This document shows, piece by piece, positions 17,980 through 26,367 of a stretch of 64,000 nt of DNA. The notes under the pieces were generated by a model. It ran no database searches and had not been told where the DNA came from. It was given only the letters and a program-made list of their open reading frames with translations. The stretch comes from Desulfolucanica intricata. GTDB taxonomy: Bacteria; Bacillota; Desulfotomaculia; Desulfotomaculales; Desulfofarciminaceae. The stretch covers positions 1-64,000 of the forward strand of contig NZ_BCWE01000003.1 of NCBI RefSeq assembly GCF_001592105.1, in the 5' to 3' direction. Made by a program: the position numbers and the translations under genes. Each line of letters starts with the position of its first letter. Positions within the stretch are counted from its first letter, which is position 1.

Positions 17980-19080
17980 TTAAAACTTAGAAGGCGGCTG
18001 CTCTATCTCCACAGGCTGGGTAGGCATTTTTTGATAAGTTGTCCGGCTTTTACGCCCTACAACACCCACCCTGTTAGCTGCCATAATAATTAAGGTTGCT
18101 AAAACGACCAGAATAAATATCGCCTGGTTTGTGGTTACCAAATTTAGCACGACCGCACTCAGGCCTAAAACTGCGTTAACAGCGTATATAGTCAATACAG
18201 CCTGTCTTTGTGACAGCCCTAAATCCAGGAGACGGTGATGCAGGTGCTCTTTATCCGCCTGAAAAATAGGCTTATGATTATGATATCGCCTGACAATTGC
18301 AAATACGGTATCCAGCAGGGGTATACCCAGAATAACCAGCGGGATAATCACAGAAATCGCCGTGGCACTTTTGGTAACACCCATTACCGACATGGTGCCT
18401 AAACTAAAGCCTAAAAGCATGGAGCCGGTATCACCCAGAAAAATTTTGGCCGGGTTAAAATTATAACGCAGGAAGCCCAAAAGCGCTGCCGCCAGGATTA
18501 AGGCCAGCATCATTACCTGCAGATCCTCCGCCAGGCCGAAAATGCGCCATTGGGTATAGGATACCACAGCCAGGGTAACAGCGGCAATACAGGAAGTACC
18601 ACCGGCCAGCCCGTCCAGCCCGTCGATAAGATTTACCGCGTTTGTAACAGTCACCAGCCAAAAAACAGTGACCGGAATACTAAAAAAACCTAAATACAAA
18701 AGCTCTCCCGTCAGCGGGTTGGTTATAAAATCAACGCTTACACCAAAGGGCAATACCGACAGGGCGACCAGGATTTGGCCCAATAACTTCAGCCGGGGTG
18801 CAATCCCAACAATATCATCAATAATTCCCAGCAGTACGATCAAGGTGACGCCGATTAACAGCCCCCAGACCGGTCCGGTAAGCTCCTGGGTAAATAAAAC
18901 CACGGGAACAAAGCTTAAATAAACAGCCAAACCGCCCATTCTGGGCATAATCCTTTTATGTACCTTACGAGGATCAGGGCGATCCAAGGCTCCCCAGCGA
19001 AAAGCCAGTTTAATTACCTGAGGTGTTATAACCAGTGCAGCTGTCAGAGTAACCAGAAGAACCATTACCGGTTCAACCAC
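17980..19080 (-). CDS. tagO: Undecaprenyl-phosphate GlcNAc-1-phosphate transferase (TagO/WecA/MraY family)
   Basis: I prefer the GTG at 19080 (366 residues), which has GGAGG eight bases upstream, over an ATG 57 bases earlier. The multi-pass membrane protein carries VHKRIMPRMGG, the aspartate-rich TNAVNLIDGLDGLAGG, the catalytic NPAKIFLGDTGSM and the histidine motif HLHHRLLDLG. The enzyme starts wall-polymer synthesis by moving GlcNAc-1-phosphate to undecaprenyl phosphate. TagA, LCP and CsaB genes on the same strand support a role in the secondary cell wall polymer. WecA and TagO cannot be told apart by motif; the symbol reflects Gram-positive usage. Confidence 0.88.
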   Translation of the reverse strand: MVEPVMVLLVTLTAALVITPQVIKLAFRWGALDRPDPRKVHKRIMPRMGGLAVYLSFVPVVLFTQELTGPVWGLLIGVTLIVLLGIIDDIVGIAPRLKLLGQILVALSVLPFGVSVDFITNPLTGELLYLGFFSIPVTVFWLVTVTNAVNLIDGLDGLAGGTSCIAAVTLAVVSYTQWRIFGLAEDLQVMMLALILAAALLGFLRYNFNPAKIFLGDTGSMLLGFSLGTMSVMGVTKSATAISVIIPLVILGIPLLDTVFAIVRRYHNHKPIFQADKEHLHHRLLDLGLSQRQAVLTIYAVNAVLGLSAVVLNLVTTNQAIFILVVLATLIIMAANRVGVVGRKSRTTYQKMPTQPVEIEQPPSKF

Positions 19081-19265
19081 CGTAAACCCCTCCGTAAATG
19101 CAAATAAGCACACAAAATTAAGATAATTGTAACTCAAGAGACTTTAATTGACAATAACTAAAAAATTAGTCAGTTGACGTAATTTCCCTAATTTACCCCC
19201 ATAAGGACATGCATTCTTGCCCTTACACGGGATAACACCTTGTTATCATAATAAGGAATATGAAA

Positions 19266-19691
19266 CTACTTGCTCACAGCAAACATCAGCTCCGCCTCTG
19301 CGGCAACATTCTCCCCGACATAGGCCACAGCTTTACTCTTGCCCACCGGGCCGCGCAGCTTGGTTACCTCTACCACAATCCGCAGCTGATCGCCGGGGAC
19401 AACCTGCCTGCGAAAGCGGGCCTTGTCTATACCGGCAAACAGGGCGATTTTCCCGGCATATTCAGGTTTGCTTAATACGGCCGTCGCACCGACCTGAGCC
19501 ATGGCCTCAATTATTAATACGCCGGGCATTACCGGAAATCCGGGGAAATGCCCCTGAAAGAACGGCTCGTTGACGGTAACATTTTTATAACCCACCACCC
19601 GCTTACCTTCTTCCAGCTCTTCAATCCGGTCCACCAGTAAAAAGGGATAGCGGTGGGGCAGTATTTTTTGAATTTCGTTGATATCAAGCAT
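19266..19691 (-). CDS. fabZ: 3-hydroxyacyl-ACP dehydratase FabZ
   Basis: The 141-residue product from ATG 19691 (GGGGGTG nine bases upstream; a GTG twelve bases earlier is less likely) begins [20 protein letters not shown]. It has the hot-dog-fold active site [20 protein letters not shown] with catalytic His and Glu. It dehydrates 3-hydroxyacyl-ACP in fatty acid elongation. It stands apart from other fab genes and sits between wall-polymer genes. No lipid A gene is nearby, so it gives no support for an outer membrane. Confidence 0.95.
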   Translation of the reverse strand: MLDINEIQKILPHRYPFLLVDRIEELEEGKRVVGYKNVTVNEPFFQGHFPGFPVMPGVLIIEAMAQVGATAVLSKPEYAGKIALFAGIDKARFRRQVVPGDQLRIVVEVTKLRGPVGKSKAVAYVGENVAAEAELMFAVSK

Positions 19692-19845
19692 ATTTAAAAA
19701 CACCCCCGTATGTCCTAATTATAGCCCATACTCCTCCGTAATTAAACCACCAAAGCAAATATTTTCCACATATCGACAAATGTTTTCGTTGCTTTATGGC
19801 AATAGCTGTACTATATTGTAATTTACAGCGAGGTGAATAACAAAA

Positions 19846-20304
19846 ATGGTAATAATTAGTGAAAAAAGAAAAATATTGGAATTACCCGGTATAATTGATT
19901 TAACTATAATATTAATTACGCTGTCACTGATAGCCGGAACGGCTTTATTCTTCAGTCCTCCTGCCCAAAACCCGGTAAGCCGCCAAAAAGTTGTGGTTAC
20001 CCTGGTGGTACACCAAATACCGGCACATGCTGCTCAATTAATTCAGGCCGGCGATCAGCTGAGTACCGGAGACAATAAAGTCCTTGTTAAAAGTGCAAAA
20101 GTTAAGCCGGCCCCACTGACTAATGCCAGTGGAACCATAAATACAGCACTAAAAGATATATATGTCACTTTAGAAGGCCTGAGTACTATCAGTGAGGGCA
20201 GCATTAACCTTGGCGGCCAGGAAATCAGTATAGGCCGAAAATACCAACTTATCTCGGAAAACTATAACTTAACGGGTGTCATCGACAGCATTACCCTGCA
20301 CTGA
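19846..20304 (+). CDS. DUF4330-like membrane-anchored protein
   Basis: The 152-residue protein has one N-terminal membrane helix (about residues 15-38, PGIIDLTIILITLSLIAGTA) and an extracytoplasmic beta-rich domain. The layout IDL-helix followed by VGDxL-like and ISVGxxY-like segments resembles DUF4330 proteins often found among polysaccharide genes. Its last 36 bases overlap, tail to tail, the 3' end of the lipoprotein gene on the other strand. It is the only rightward gene between FabZ and the leftward polymer operon. Function unknown. Confidence 0.65.
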   Translation: MVIISEKRKILELPGIIDLTIILITLSLIAGTALFFSPPAQNPVSRQKVVVTLVVHQIPAHAAQLIQAGDQLSTGDNKVLVKSAKVKPAPLTNASGTINTALKDIYVTLEGLSTISEGSINLGGQEISIGRKYQLISENYNLTGVIDSITLH

Positions 20305-21087
20305 CATTTCCTGTTCCATTTCCCGGGGCGTCTTTAACTCAATACCCGGGTCACCGTACTTGTAGAAGCGGAAATAGATTTCCTGATCCATATACCCGGC
20401 ACCGGGAACCGGTAGATTAATCCAGGTCCGGTATTGATAAATCAGATTATCTTCAATACCTGTCCACAGGGTCATTTTTACCCTGGACTCTTCCAGCAAT
20501 TCTTCCATACCCGGGGCGGCAGACGCAGTTTTTCTCAAGTCTGCAAACAGGGGGCTGCTGCTTTTTTCCAGCCACTGTGCCCCGCTCACTTCTATAGAAA
20601 TCACCCGGCACTCCCTGCCCAGTACTTCCTGATCGGGCAGCTGTACTGCCTGACCGAAAAACGGCTCCCACCAGGTCAAACCAAGAAAGGGATCAAGGGG
20701 CGGCTGCTCTCCCGTTACCCGTGTCCACCCTGTATCCCCGGTATAAAGAAAGTGATTGTCGTCCCATTTGTAATAGCGGTAGGGGGTACCTGCCAGCCGG
20801 GCATTGACCACATACCCGTGGGGCCGAACCACTACCCCGTCAAACATGCTCGTTACACGCCTTTTTTGCATATCATTGGCCACCCACCCGCTGTACCAGA
20901 ATTTATGTGCCTCTTCGGTATTGAGGGTGGTATTCAGAGCAGTAGAGATAATTTCGGCAGCATTCTCAACTGGCTTTTGTTGGGTTTCTTCACTTTGTTC
21001 AAAGGTCTTCTCACCGGATTGATAAGTGCAGCCCGCTAAAGCAAACAGTATAAAAATAACTACCGGCACTATCAATTTATTCCCCAT
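20269..21087 (-). CDS. Lipoprotein of unknown function
   Basis: The 272-residue protein begins MGNKLIVPVVIFILFALAGC, a type II signal peptide with lipobox LAGC, so it is exported and lipid-anchored. The mature part is beta-rich and tryptophan-rich (FWYSGWV, LGLTWWEPFFG, YQYRTWINLPV), reminiscent of LolA/outer-membrane-lipoprotein-like sheets, with no catalytic motif. Its start overlaps the end of the FG-GAP membrane protein gene, suggesting coupled expression and a joint role near the polymer ligase. Its 3' end overlaps the convergent DUF4330-like gene. Confidence 0.75.
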   Translation of the reverse strand: MGNKLIVPVVIFILFALAGCTYQSGEKTFEQSEETQQKPVENAAEIISTALNTTLNTEEAHKFWYSGWVANDMQKRRVTSMFDGVVVRPHGYVVNARLAGTPYRYYKWDDNHFLYTGDTGWTRVTGEQPPLDPFLGLTWWEPFFGQAVQLPDQEVLGRECRVISIEVSGAQWLEKSSSPLFADLRKTASAAPGMEELLEESRVKMTLWTGIEDNLIYQYRTWINLPVPGAGYMDQEIYFRFYKYGDPGIELKTPREMEQEMSVQGNAVDDTR

Positions 21088-22654
21088 GGCGACATCTCCT
21101 TACCAGCCCGCAGCCGCCCAAAAATACGGTTATACCGACTAAAAGGCCGGTTACGGGAAGATTATGACGCTCAAATACATATAGTTTATGACTGCGATAG
21201 ATAGAGCCAACCAGTTCCTTTTGCCCGTCTCCGTCTACATCGCCGGCCCTCACATTAATAAGGGATATGAAGGATTTCCATTTACGCTTCAGCCCGTTTT
21301 CGCTGTATTCATACCCGGTCAAATAGCGGAGGGGATTTATATCTAACGTGCTTTTATCCAGAGTAATCAGCTCCGGCTGATTACCGGCACCGGTGGCTGC
21401 CAGGTCCTCAAAGCGGAAGCTGCTGCTCCGGGCCGCCCACAGAATATCCCACTTACCATTGTCCAGGGGCTTTAAAATCCGGGAGTAAGAAGAAGAAACC
21501 AGAAGTTCATCGGCTCCGTCCCCGTCCACATCAGCCACTGAAAAATCAGTGGAGGAGATATTTTTTAACATCTCGCGTGTTATCCGGTGACTGACATAAA
21601 CCCGGCCCGTATCATCCCTGGATAAAAGCTCCAGATTTTTGCCCAGGAGCACCAAACCCTCGCCCCCGCCGGGAAGCTTCATTCCGTCAATAATTTTAGT
21701 AGCCGTGGTGGGATGACTAAAAGCTTCGCCTCCCCAGAGGCCGGAAACCTGCCCGTCCTTGATTTGGACATCCTTAATAATCTTACTGTGCTCCAGTGTA
21801 TCAGACGCATCCAGTACACCGCCCGTTCTCTGAAGCCGGTAAGCTAGATTATGCACATCCAGCGCCATTGCCCGAAAAGGGGCAGTGCCAAACTGCATCA
21901 TCCCGCCGGCCAGCTCCGGCCTCTGCACCAGGGGCTCCAGCTGATTTTTATCATTCCACAGGTAATAGGGAAATCCAGGGTAATCCCGGGTCAGCTGGTC
22001 CAGCAGGTCTTTAGTGTCTGAAGCAGCTAGAGAGACCCGCTTCATATCGCGGCCGTTCCACTTATAAACATACAGGTATAAGGGTTCAGCCGGCAGCCGG
22101 GTATGCTCTTCTGCCGGGCCTACCTCGGAAGCATTGCCCAGGGTAATAATCTCCCCGGTGCCGTCTCCGTCAATATCCTTCACAGCCAGGGGGAAATAAT
22201 CAAATACTTCCCCGGCATATAAGGGTTCCGACTCCCATTTGGGAACAAAATTATTTAAAACCGGGACCTCTTCCCTGGGTATAAAGGAAACAGTCAAAAG
22301 GCCGGAAATAACCAGCGCGGCCAGAGCCCCCGGGGACAGCCTGCCGTACCATTTCCCCAGGGCCAGAAGCACCAGAAACACAGGTATAAAGCCCAGGACA
22401 TAGGGAATACCCTCCCATTTGGCACCCAGGTTATAGAAGGCTTTATCGGCCAGTAAAAACAAGAGGGAATAAACGATCACGCTGCGGCGCAAGCTTTTAG
22501 GTACAACCCGGAGCATTAGTGCAACAGCGGCAGCAGCAAGTACAATTCCCCCTATGGCAAGATCCAGAATCACCGGGGTAATTAACAAATGGTAAGCAAA
22601 ATATAAGTAAACACTGTACAATAGCCACAAAACAACCGATTTTAAGCTATGCAT
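21077..22654 (-). CDS. Membrane protein with FG-GAP/VCBS-like repeats
   Basis: The 525-residue protein has about five N-terminal hydrophobic helices (1-120). A large extracytoplasmic part contains at least three calcium-type DxDGDG loops: KDIDGDGTGEIITL, ADVDGDGADELLV and GDVDGDGQKELVG. These are characteristic of FG-GAP/VCBS beta-propeller blades. A final hydrophobic helix ends in basic residues. It overlaps both neighbours in the O-antigen-ligase/lipoprotein gene string, so it is likely part of the same surface process. A carbohydrate-sensing or scaffolding role is possible but not shown. Confidence 0.75.
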   Translation of the reverse strand: MHSLKSVVLWLLYSVYLYFAYHLLITPVILDLAIGGIVLAAAAVALMLRVVPKSLRRSVIVYSLLFLLADKAFYNLGAKWEGIPYVLGFIPVFLVLLALGKWYGRLSPGALAALVISGLLTVSFIPREEVPVLNNFVPKWESEPLYAGEVFDYFPLAVKDIDGDGTGEIITLGNASEVGPAEEHTRLPAEPLYLYVYKWNGRDMKRVSLAASDTKDLLDQLTRDYPGFPYYLWNDKNQLEPLVQRPELAGGMMQFGTAPFRAMALDVHNLAYRLQRTGGVLDASDTLEHSKIIKDVQIKDGQVSGLWGGEAFSHPTTATKIIDGMKLPGGGEGLVLLGKNLELLSRDDTGRVYVSHRITREMLKNISSTDFSVADVDGDGADELLVSSSYSRILKPLDNGKWDILWAARSSSFRFEDLAATGAGNQPELITLDKSTLDINPLRYLTGYEYSENGLKRKWKSFISLINVRAGDVDGDGQKELVGSIYRSHKLYVFERHNLPVTGLLVGITVFLGGCGLVRRCRHGE

Positions 22655-23888
22655 GGCTGCCTCCTTTCTTAAAGAACCGGAAGGCCAGCACCAGTCCGCA
22701 TAAGAACCAGAAATAGCTGTTCATAAAGGGGACCTCAAAAATATTTTCCACCCCGTTGTGCAGGAGCACCGCCAAAAGCCCGGTAAACAAGCCCCCGAGC
22801 AGGTAATACCCGGGCTGCCCTTTCCACTGCTGCCACACGGCATACATCAACCGTGAAACCGACAGCATCAGCCACAGAAAGAGCACTATGCCGGTTAACC
22901 CCATTTCAGCCAGGGTCTTAAAGTAGTAGCTGTCCACATAATTGGTACCAAAATACCGGTCTGCCACCGCCCCGCCGTAATGACCAATCCCTTTACCGAA
23001 AAGCGGCTCATAGCTCATTTGCTCGTATGCTCCCAGCCAGCGGGCAATCCGCCCGTCGTTAGAGCTCTTTTCCAGGTACTCGGCGGAAAAAAGGTTCAGC
23101 ATGCGGGAGCGTATCGGCGAAACAAAAGCCACAGCCCCTGCGGCGCCAATAATCCCGGCAATTAATAAACGGCGGTCAATGGCAACCAAATATATTAAAA
23201 TGGCCGCAAACAAGGCCAGCCAGGCCCCCCGGGAGCCGGTAAAAACCAGGGCCACCAGGACAACCGGCGTACAAACCAGCCAGCCCCATTTCCAAAGTTT
23301 CTCCCGCTCATAAAGAAACAATCCAAAGCAAAGCGGGGCGATTAGAGCCAGGTAGCTGCCCAGCACATTAGGGCTGACTACAAAGGAAAAGGCCCTTGTC
23401 AGTCCCTGCTCACTGGCATCTGTCCAACCGGCCGGGGTTTCCACGCCCAGGGCCACCTGGGCTATACCCACCAGGGCCGCCAGGGTTCCCAGTAAAGCGA
23501 TAAATCGCAAATAGGACAGTGCATCCTGCTCATTTTTAACCAAATAAAAACCGATAAAGAAAGCCAACATATACTGGAAAACGGCCCGAAAACCCTCCAG
23601 GCCCGCTGCAAAATACGGGAGGTCAATCACGATATGCGCTACCCCTAAAAGCACAAAGGCCAGCATCGGCACCTTTACGGCAGGCAGCTCCCGCTCGCTC
23701 CCGAGCATTTGAAATAAAGTAATCACCACAAGAACCGCCAGCACACCTTCATCCCATAAGGAGGAGATTACAGGTACCGGCAGCCAATTCCGCAGCAGGT
23801 AATCCAGTAAGGGAAAAGCAAGAAAAAGATAGAGCCAGGTTCCGGTTAAAAAAGGAAGTCTAAGTAAAGAGCCAAACCGATTATTCAT
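22647..23888 (-). CDS. O-antigen ligase/polymerase-like membrane protein
   Basis: The 413-residue protein has ten to twelve membrane helices and the Wzy/WaaL-type core: SPNVLGSYLALIAPL, then VFTGSRGAWLALFAA, then the large outer loop with FGKGIGHYGGAVADRYFG and NYVDSYYFKTLAEMGLTGI. These enzymes polymerise or ligate lipid-linked glycans on the outer face of the membrane. In a Gram-positive setting it would act on the secondary cell wall polymer. It overlaps the FG-GAP protein gene by 8 bases and follows a glycosyltransferase gene. Confidence 0.85.
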   Translation of the reverse strand: MNNRFGSLLRLPFLTGTWLYLFLAFPLLDYLLRNWLPVPVISSLWDEGVLAVLVVITLFQMLGSERELPAVKVPMLAFVLLGVAHIVIDLPYFAAGLEGFRAVFQYMLAFFIGFYLVKNEQDALSYLRFIALLGTLAALVGIAQVALGVETPAGWTDASEQGLTRAFSFVVSPNVLGSYLALIAPLCFGLFLYEREKLWKWGWLVCTPVVLVALVFTGSRGAWLALFAAILIYLVAIDRRLLIAGIIGAAGAVAFVSPIRSRMLNLFSAEYLEKSSNDGRIARWLGAYEQMSYEPLFGKGIGHYGGAVADRYFGTNYVDSYYFKTLAEMGLTGIVLFLWLMLSVSRLMYAVWQQWKGQPGYYLLGGLFTGLLAVLLHNGVENIFEVPFMNSYFWFLCGLVLAFRFFKKGGSHA

Positions 23889-23920
23889 AACAGACCTCCG
23901 GATTAGATTATAAACAAGAG

Positions 23921-25075
23921 TCAGCGCGGCTTCCGGCAGGCCGCCAGTTTTCGGGCGGCAGCCTCGGCCCGGGCCTCCCAGGAATTTTCCCTGGCCACCT
24001 GAACCCGCCGGGCCGCCTCAGCCTTGCTGTCATTTTTAACTGCTTCCGTAACCAATTCCACAAACTGTGCAGTGTTCTCGGCTATCCCCACCAGCGGTGC
24101 AAACTCCCGCACTTCGGGCAGGGCCGTGGAAACCACCGGTTTTCCGGCAGCCAGGTATTCATAGAGCTTAACCGGGTTCACATTTACCGTCAGCTCGTTA
24201 AGCTTAAACGGAATAACACAAACATTAAAGGCTTTTAAATACCGGGGTAATTCCCTGTAGTCTTTCTTTCCCGGAAGATAAATGTTTTTGTACCCTCTAA
24301 GCAGGGAAACATCAGTATCCACCGGCCCGATTAACACAATCGACCAGTCCGGGTGCGCCCCGGCCAGCGCAGCCAGGGACTCCTGGTCCAACCAGCTGCT
24401 GACGGCACCGACATATCCAACTACCGGGCCGGGCAGCTCTGCGACCTCCCTTGCGACCGGCAGGGTCTCCTCCATAGCCTGTCCAAAATGCTTAACCTCA
24501 GCCCCGTTGGGGATTAACGTGAGACCGGGGGCACAGGCCTTTTTACGCTCCCATAATTCCCGGGCAGTCACCAAACTGGCGTCGGCCCGGCTAAAAAGCT
24601 CCCGCTCCATAGTACTTACAGTTTTAACATCAATTAGACCGGGAAAGGCCGTGTGCTCATCGGCACAGTCATAACAAACCGGTACATCCCCGCCAAAGAC
24701 CGGCAACAGATCCACGGAATTAGGCAGGTAGGTCCAAAAAAGGGTAGGAGACCAGCCTAATTTCCTTAATTCCTTTATTAAGGCCCTCCCCAGACGCTGC
24801 TGGTTAAGCCTATTCACCCACCGGCGCATATTGCCGAAGGGGAGCATTACCGGCGGTCTGTAAACAAAAATATTTTCCCCTACCTGGTCCACCCGTGCGG
24901 ACAGCCGCCTGCGCAGCTCCGGGTTTTTGATAGGGGAAAGCAGCGTAATCGGGGGATCTATATACAGCACCCGGTTATTATGCCGGGCATAAACCGTCAT
25001 CAACTGCTGGGCCCGGGCCCACATCCCGTGCCAGTCCGCAGCCGCGGCACACACTATGGTTTCACCGGTTAGCAA
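23921..25075 (-). CDS. Glycosyltransferase, family 1/4 (TuaH-like)
   Basis: The 384-residue GT-B protein begins ETIVCAAAADWHGMWARAQQ and has PVCYDCADEHTAFPG, VVGYVGAVSSWLD at the start of the donor domain and a C-terminal NPVKLYEYLAAGKPVVSTAL motif. The latter carries the glutamate that contacts the nucleotide sugar. These features match teichuronic-type glycosyltransferases such as TuaH. Translation seems to start at a TTG overlapping the end of the next glycosyltransferase gene by a few bases. It presumably extends the polymer started by the TagO-type enzyme. Confidence 0.85.
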   Translation of the reverse strand: MLTGETIVCAAAADWHGMWARAQQLMTVYARHNNRVLYIDPPITLLSPIKNPELRRRLSARVDQVGENIFVYRPPVMLPFGNMRRWVNRLNQQRLGRALIKELRKLGWSPTLFWTYLPNSVDLLPVFGGDVPVCYDCADEHTAFPGLIDVKTVSTMERELFSRADASLVTARELWERKKACAPGLTLIPNGAEVKHFGQAMEETLPVAREVAELPGPVVGYVGAVSSWLDQESLAALAGAHPDWSIVLIGPVDTDVSLLRGYKNIYLPGKKDYRELPRYLKAFNVCVIPFKLNELTVNVNPVKLYEYLAAGKPVVSTALPEVREFAPLVGIAENTAQFVELVTEAVKNDSKAEAARRVQVARENSWEARAEAAARKLAACRKPR

Positions 25076-26202
25076 TTATCACACCCCATTAATTTTTGAT
25101 AAAGTTCCCCGGTTTTCCGGGCCATTACTTCTGAACTAAATTCACTGCGGACAACTTCTGCACCGCGGGCGGCCATTCTCCCGGCCTCCTCCCGGTGCTT
25201 GAGCACCCAGATTATTGCTTTAGCTAAAGCGGCAGGATCCCTCGGCGGCACTAAAATACCCGTTTCACCCGCCCGTACTACCTCGGGCAGGCCGCCTACA
25301 TCCGAAGCCACAACAGGCACGCCCACCGTCATGGCCTCAATGGCCGTAAGACCAAAGCCCTCCCACAAAGAAGGTATCACCAATAGATCAAGGTCGGCCA
25401 TTAAATCCGGAACATCCTCTACAAAACCAAGGAAATTGACCACAGATTCCAACCCCAGCCGGCCGGTCAATTCCTTCAACTGTATCTCGTCCGGCCCGGC
25501 CCCGACTACTAAAAACCTTGCCTCGGGCACCGCTTCAAGCACCTTATCGACAGCCTGCAGGAAAATTTTATGTCCTTTGACTGCATGCAGCCGGGCCACA
25601 ATGGCAACCAGCGGTACCTGCGGCCCGCAGCCCAGCCGCTTCCGGTAGCTTCCGGCCGGCAGCCGCGGCTTAAATTTATCTAAATCCAGCCCGTTATAAA
25701 TTACTGAAATTTTATTTTCCGGCAAACCGTCTTTTACCAGGGCATTTTTCAACTCCCGGGAGACAGCGATAAAATGATCAGTAAGCCCCCGGGTTAAAAG
25801 CTCGGTCCAAGTATTAGCCAGGCGGCTGAAAAAATCAGGGTAATCCTGAACTAACAGGCTGTGCACAGTAGTAACGATTTTTCTAACTCCTGCCCTTCTG
25901 GCGGCCAGCCGGCCCAGGAGATTAGCTCTGACACCGTGCGTATGAACCAAATCAGGCCGGTAATCTCTGACCACGCCGGTCAGCCTGCCTAAAGTTCCTA
26001 AATCAAGTTTATGGCGCATGGGTACGGCCAAAGCATTGAGCCCCATTTCTCCGGCCATACGGGCAAAAGGTTCCTCAAATAAACAGATAACGGTTATCGC
26101 TATCTTTTGGGGATCCAATGAACAGGCCAGATTTAAAATATGCCGCTCTGCTCCGCCAAACTCCCCCCCGCCTATTATGTGCAAAACCCGTAATTGCTTC
26201 AC
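25069..26202 (-). CDS. Glycosyltransferase family 4
   Basis: I chose the GTG at 26202 (377 residues), which has GGAGG nine bases upstream, instead of an ATG 60 bases earlier. The N-terminal LRVLHIIGGGEFGGAERHIL is the classical GT4 glycine loop. The donor domain has VARLHAVKGHKIFLQA and the EX7E motif in SLWEGFGLTAIEAMTVGVPV. It is a cytosolic, retaining nucleotide-sugar transferase of the wall-polymer operon. Its 3' end overlaps the next glycosyltransferase gene. Confidence 0.9.
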   Translation of the reverse strand: MKQLRVLHIIGGGEFGGAERHILNLACSLDPQKIAITVICLFEEPFARMAGEMGLNALAVPMRHKLDLGTLGRLTGVVRDYRPDLVHTHGVRANLLGRLAARRAGVRKIVTTVHSLLVQDYPDFFSRLANTWTELLTRGLTDHFIAVSRELKNALVKDGLPENKISVIYNGLDLDKFKPRLPAGSYRKRLGCGPQVPLVAIVARLHAVKGHKIFLQAVDKVLEAVPEARFLVVGAGPDEIQLKELTGRLGLESVVNFLGFVEDVPDLMADLDLLVIPSLWEGFGLTAIEAMTVGVPVVASDVGGLPEVVRAGETGILVPPRDPAALAKAIIWVLKHREEAGRMAARGAEVVRSEFSSEVMARKTGELYQKLMGCDNC

Positions 26203-26266
26203 CCTAGAAAGCCTCCTTGGCCCAGCTTCCTTAATTTTATCAATTTCCCAGCCTTTCGACAAGGCG

Positions 26267-26329
26267 TGGGAAAAATATTGCGTTGGAAAAAATATTGCGA
26301 AGGAAAAAATACTGCGATGGAAAAAATAA
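26267..26329. repeat. Tandem 17-bp repeat, about 3.7 copies
   Basis: Units read TGGGAAAAATATTGCGT, TGGAAAAAATATTGCGA, AGGAAAAAATACTGCGA and a partial TGGAAAAAATAAAA. They lie between the glycosyltransferase start and the LCP gene terminator, so upstream of the polymer operon. They could be a binding array, or simple slippage-generated repeats. Confidence 0.75.
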
Positions 26330-26335
26330 AATATA

Positions 26336-26363
26336 AGCCGTGTACGACTGCTCGCACACGGCT
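26336..26363 (-). terminator. Terminator of the LCP gene
   Basis: AGCCGTGT (26336-26343) and ACACGGCT (26356-26363) form an 8-bp stem with a 12-nt loop. A T-rich run (TATATTTTA) follows on the minus strand. It is just downstream of the stop codon at 26368. Confidence 0.75.
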
Positions 26364-26367
26364 GTAT

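Noticed and set aside
26267-26329. CRISPR array
   Set aside because: Units of 17 bp are contiguous with no spacers and no cas genes are present.
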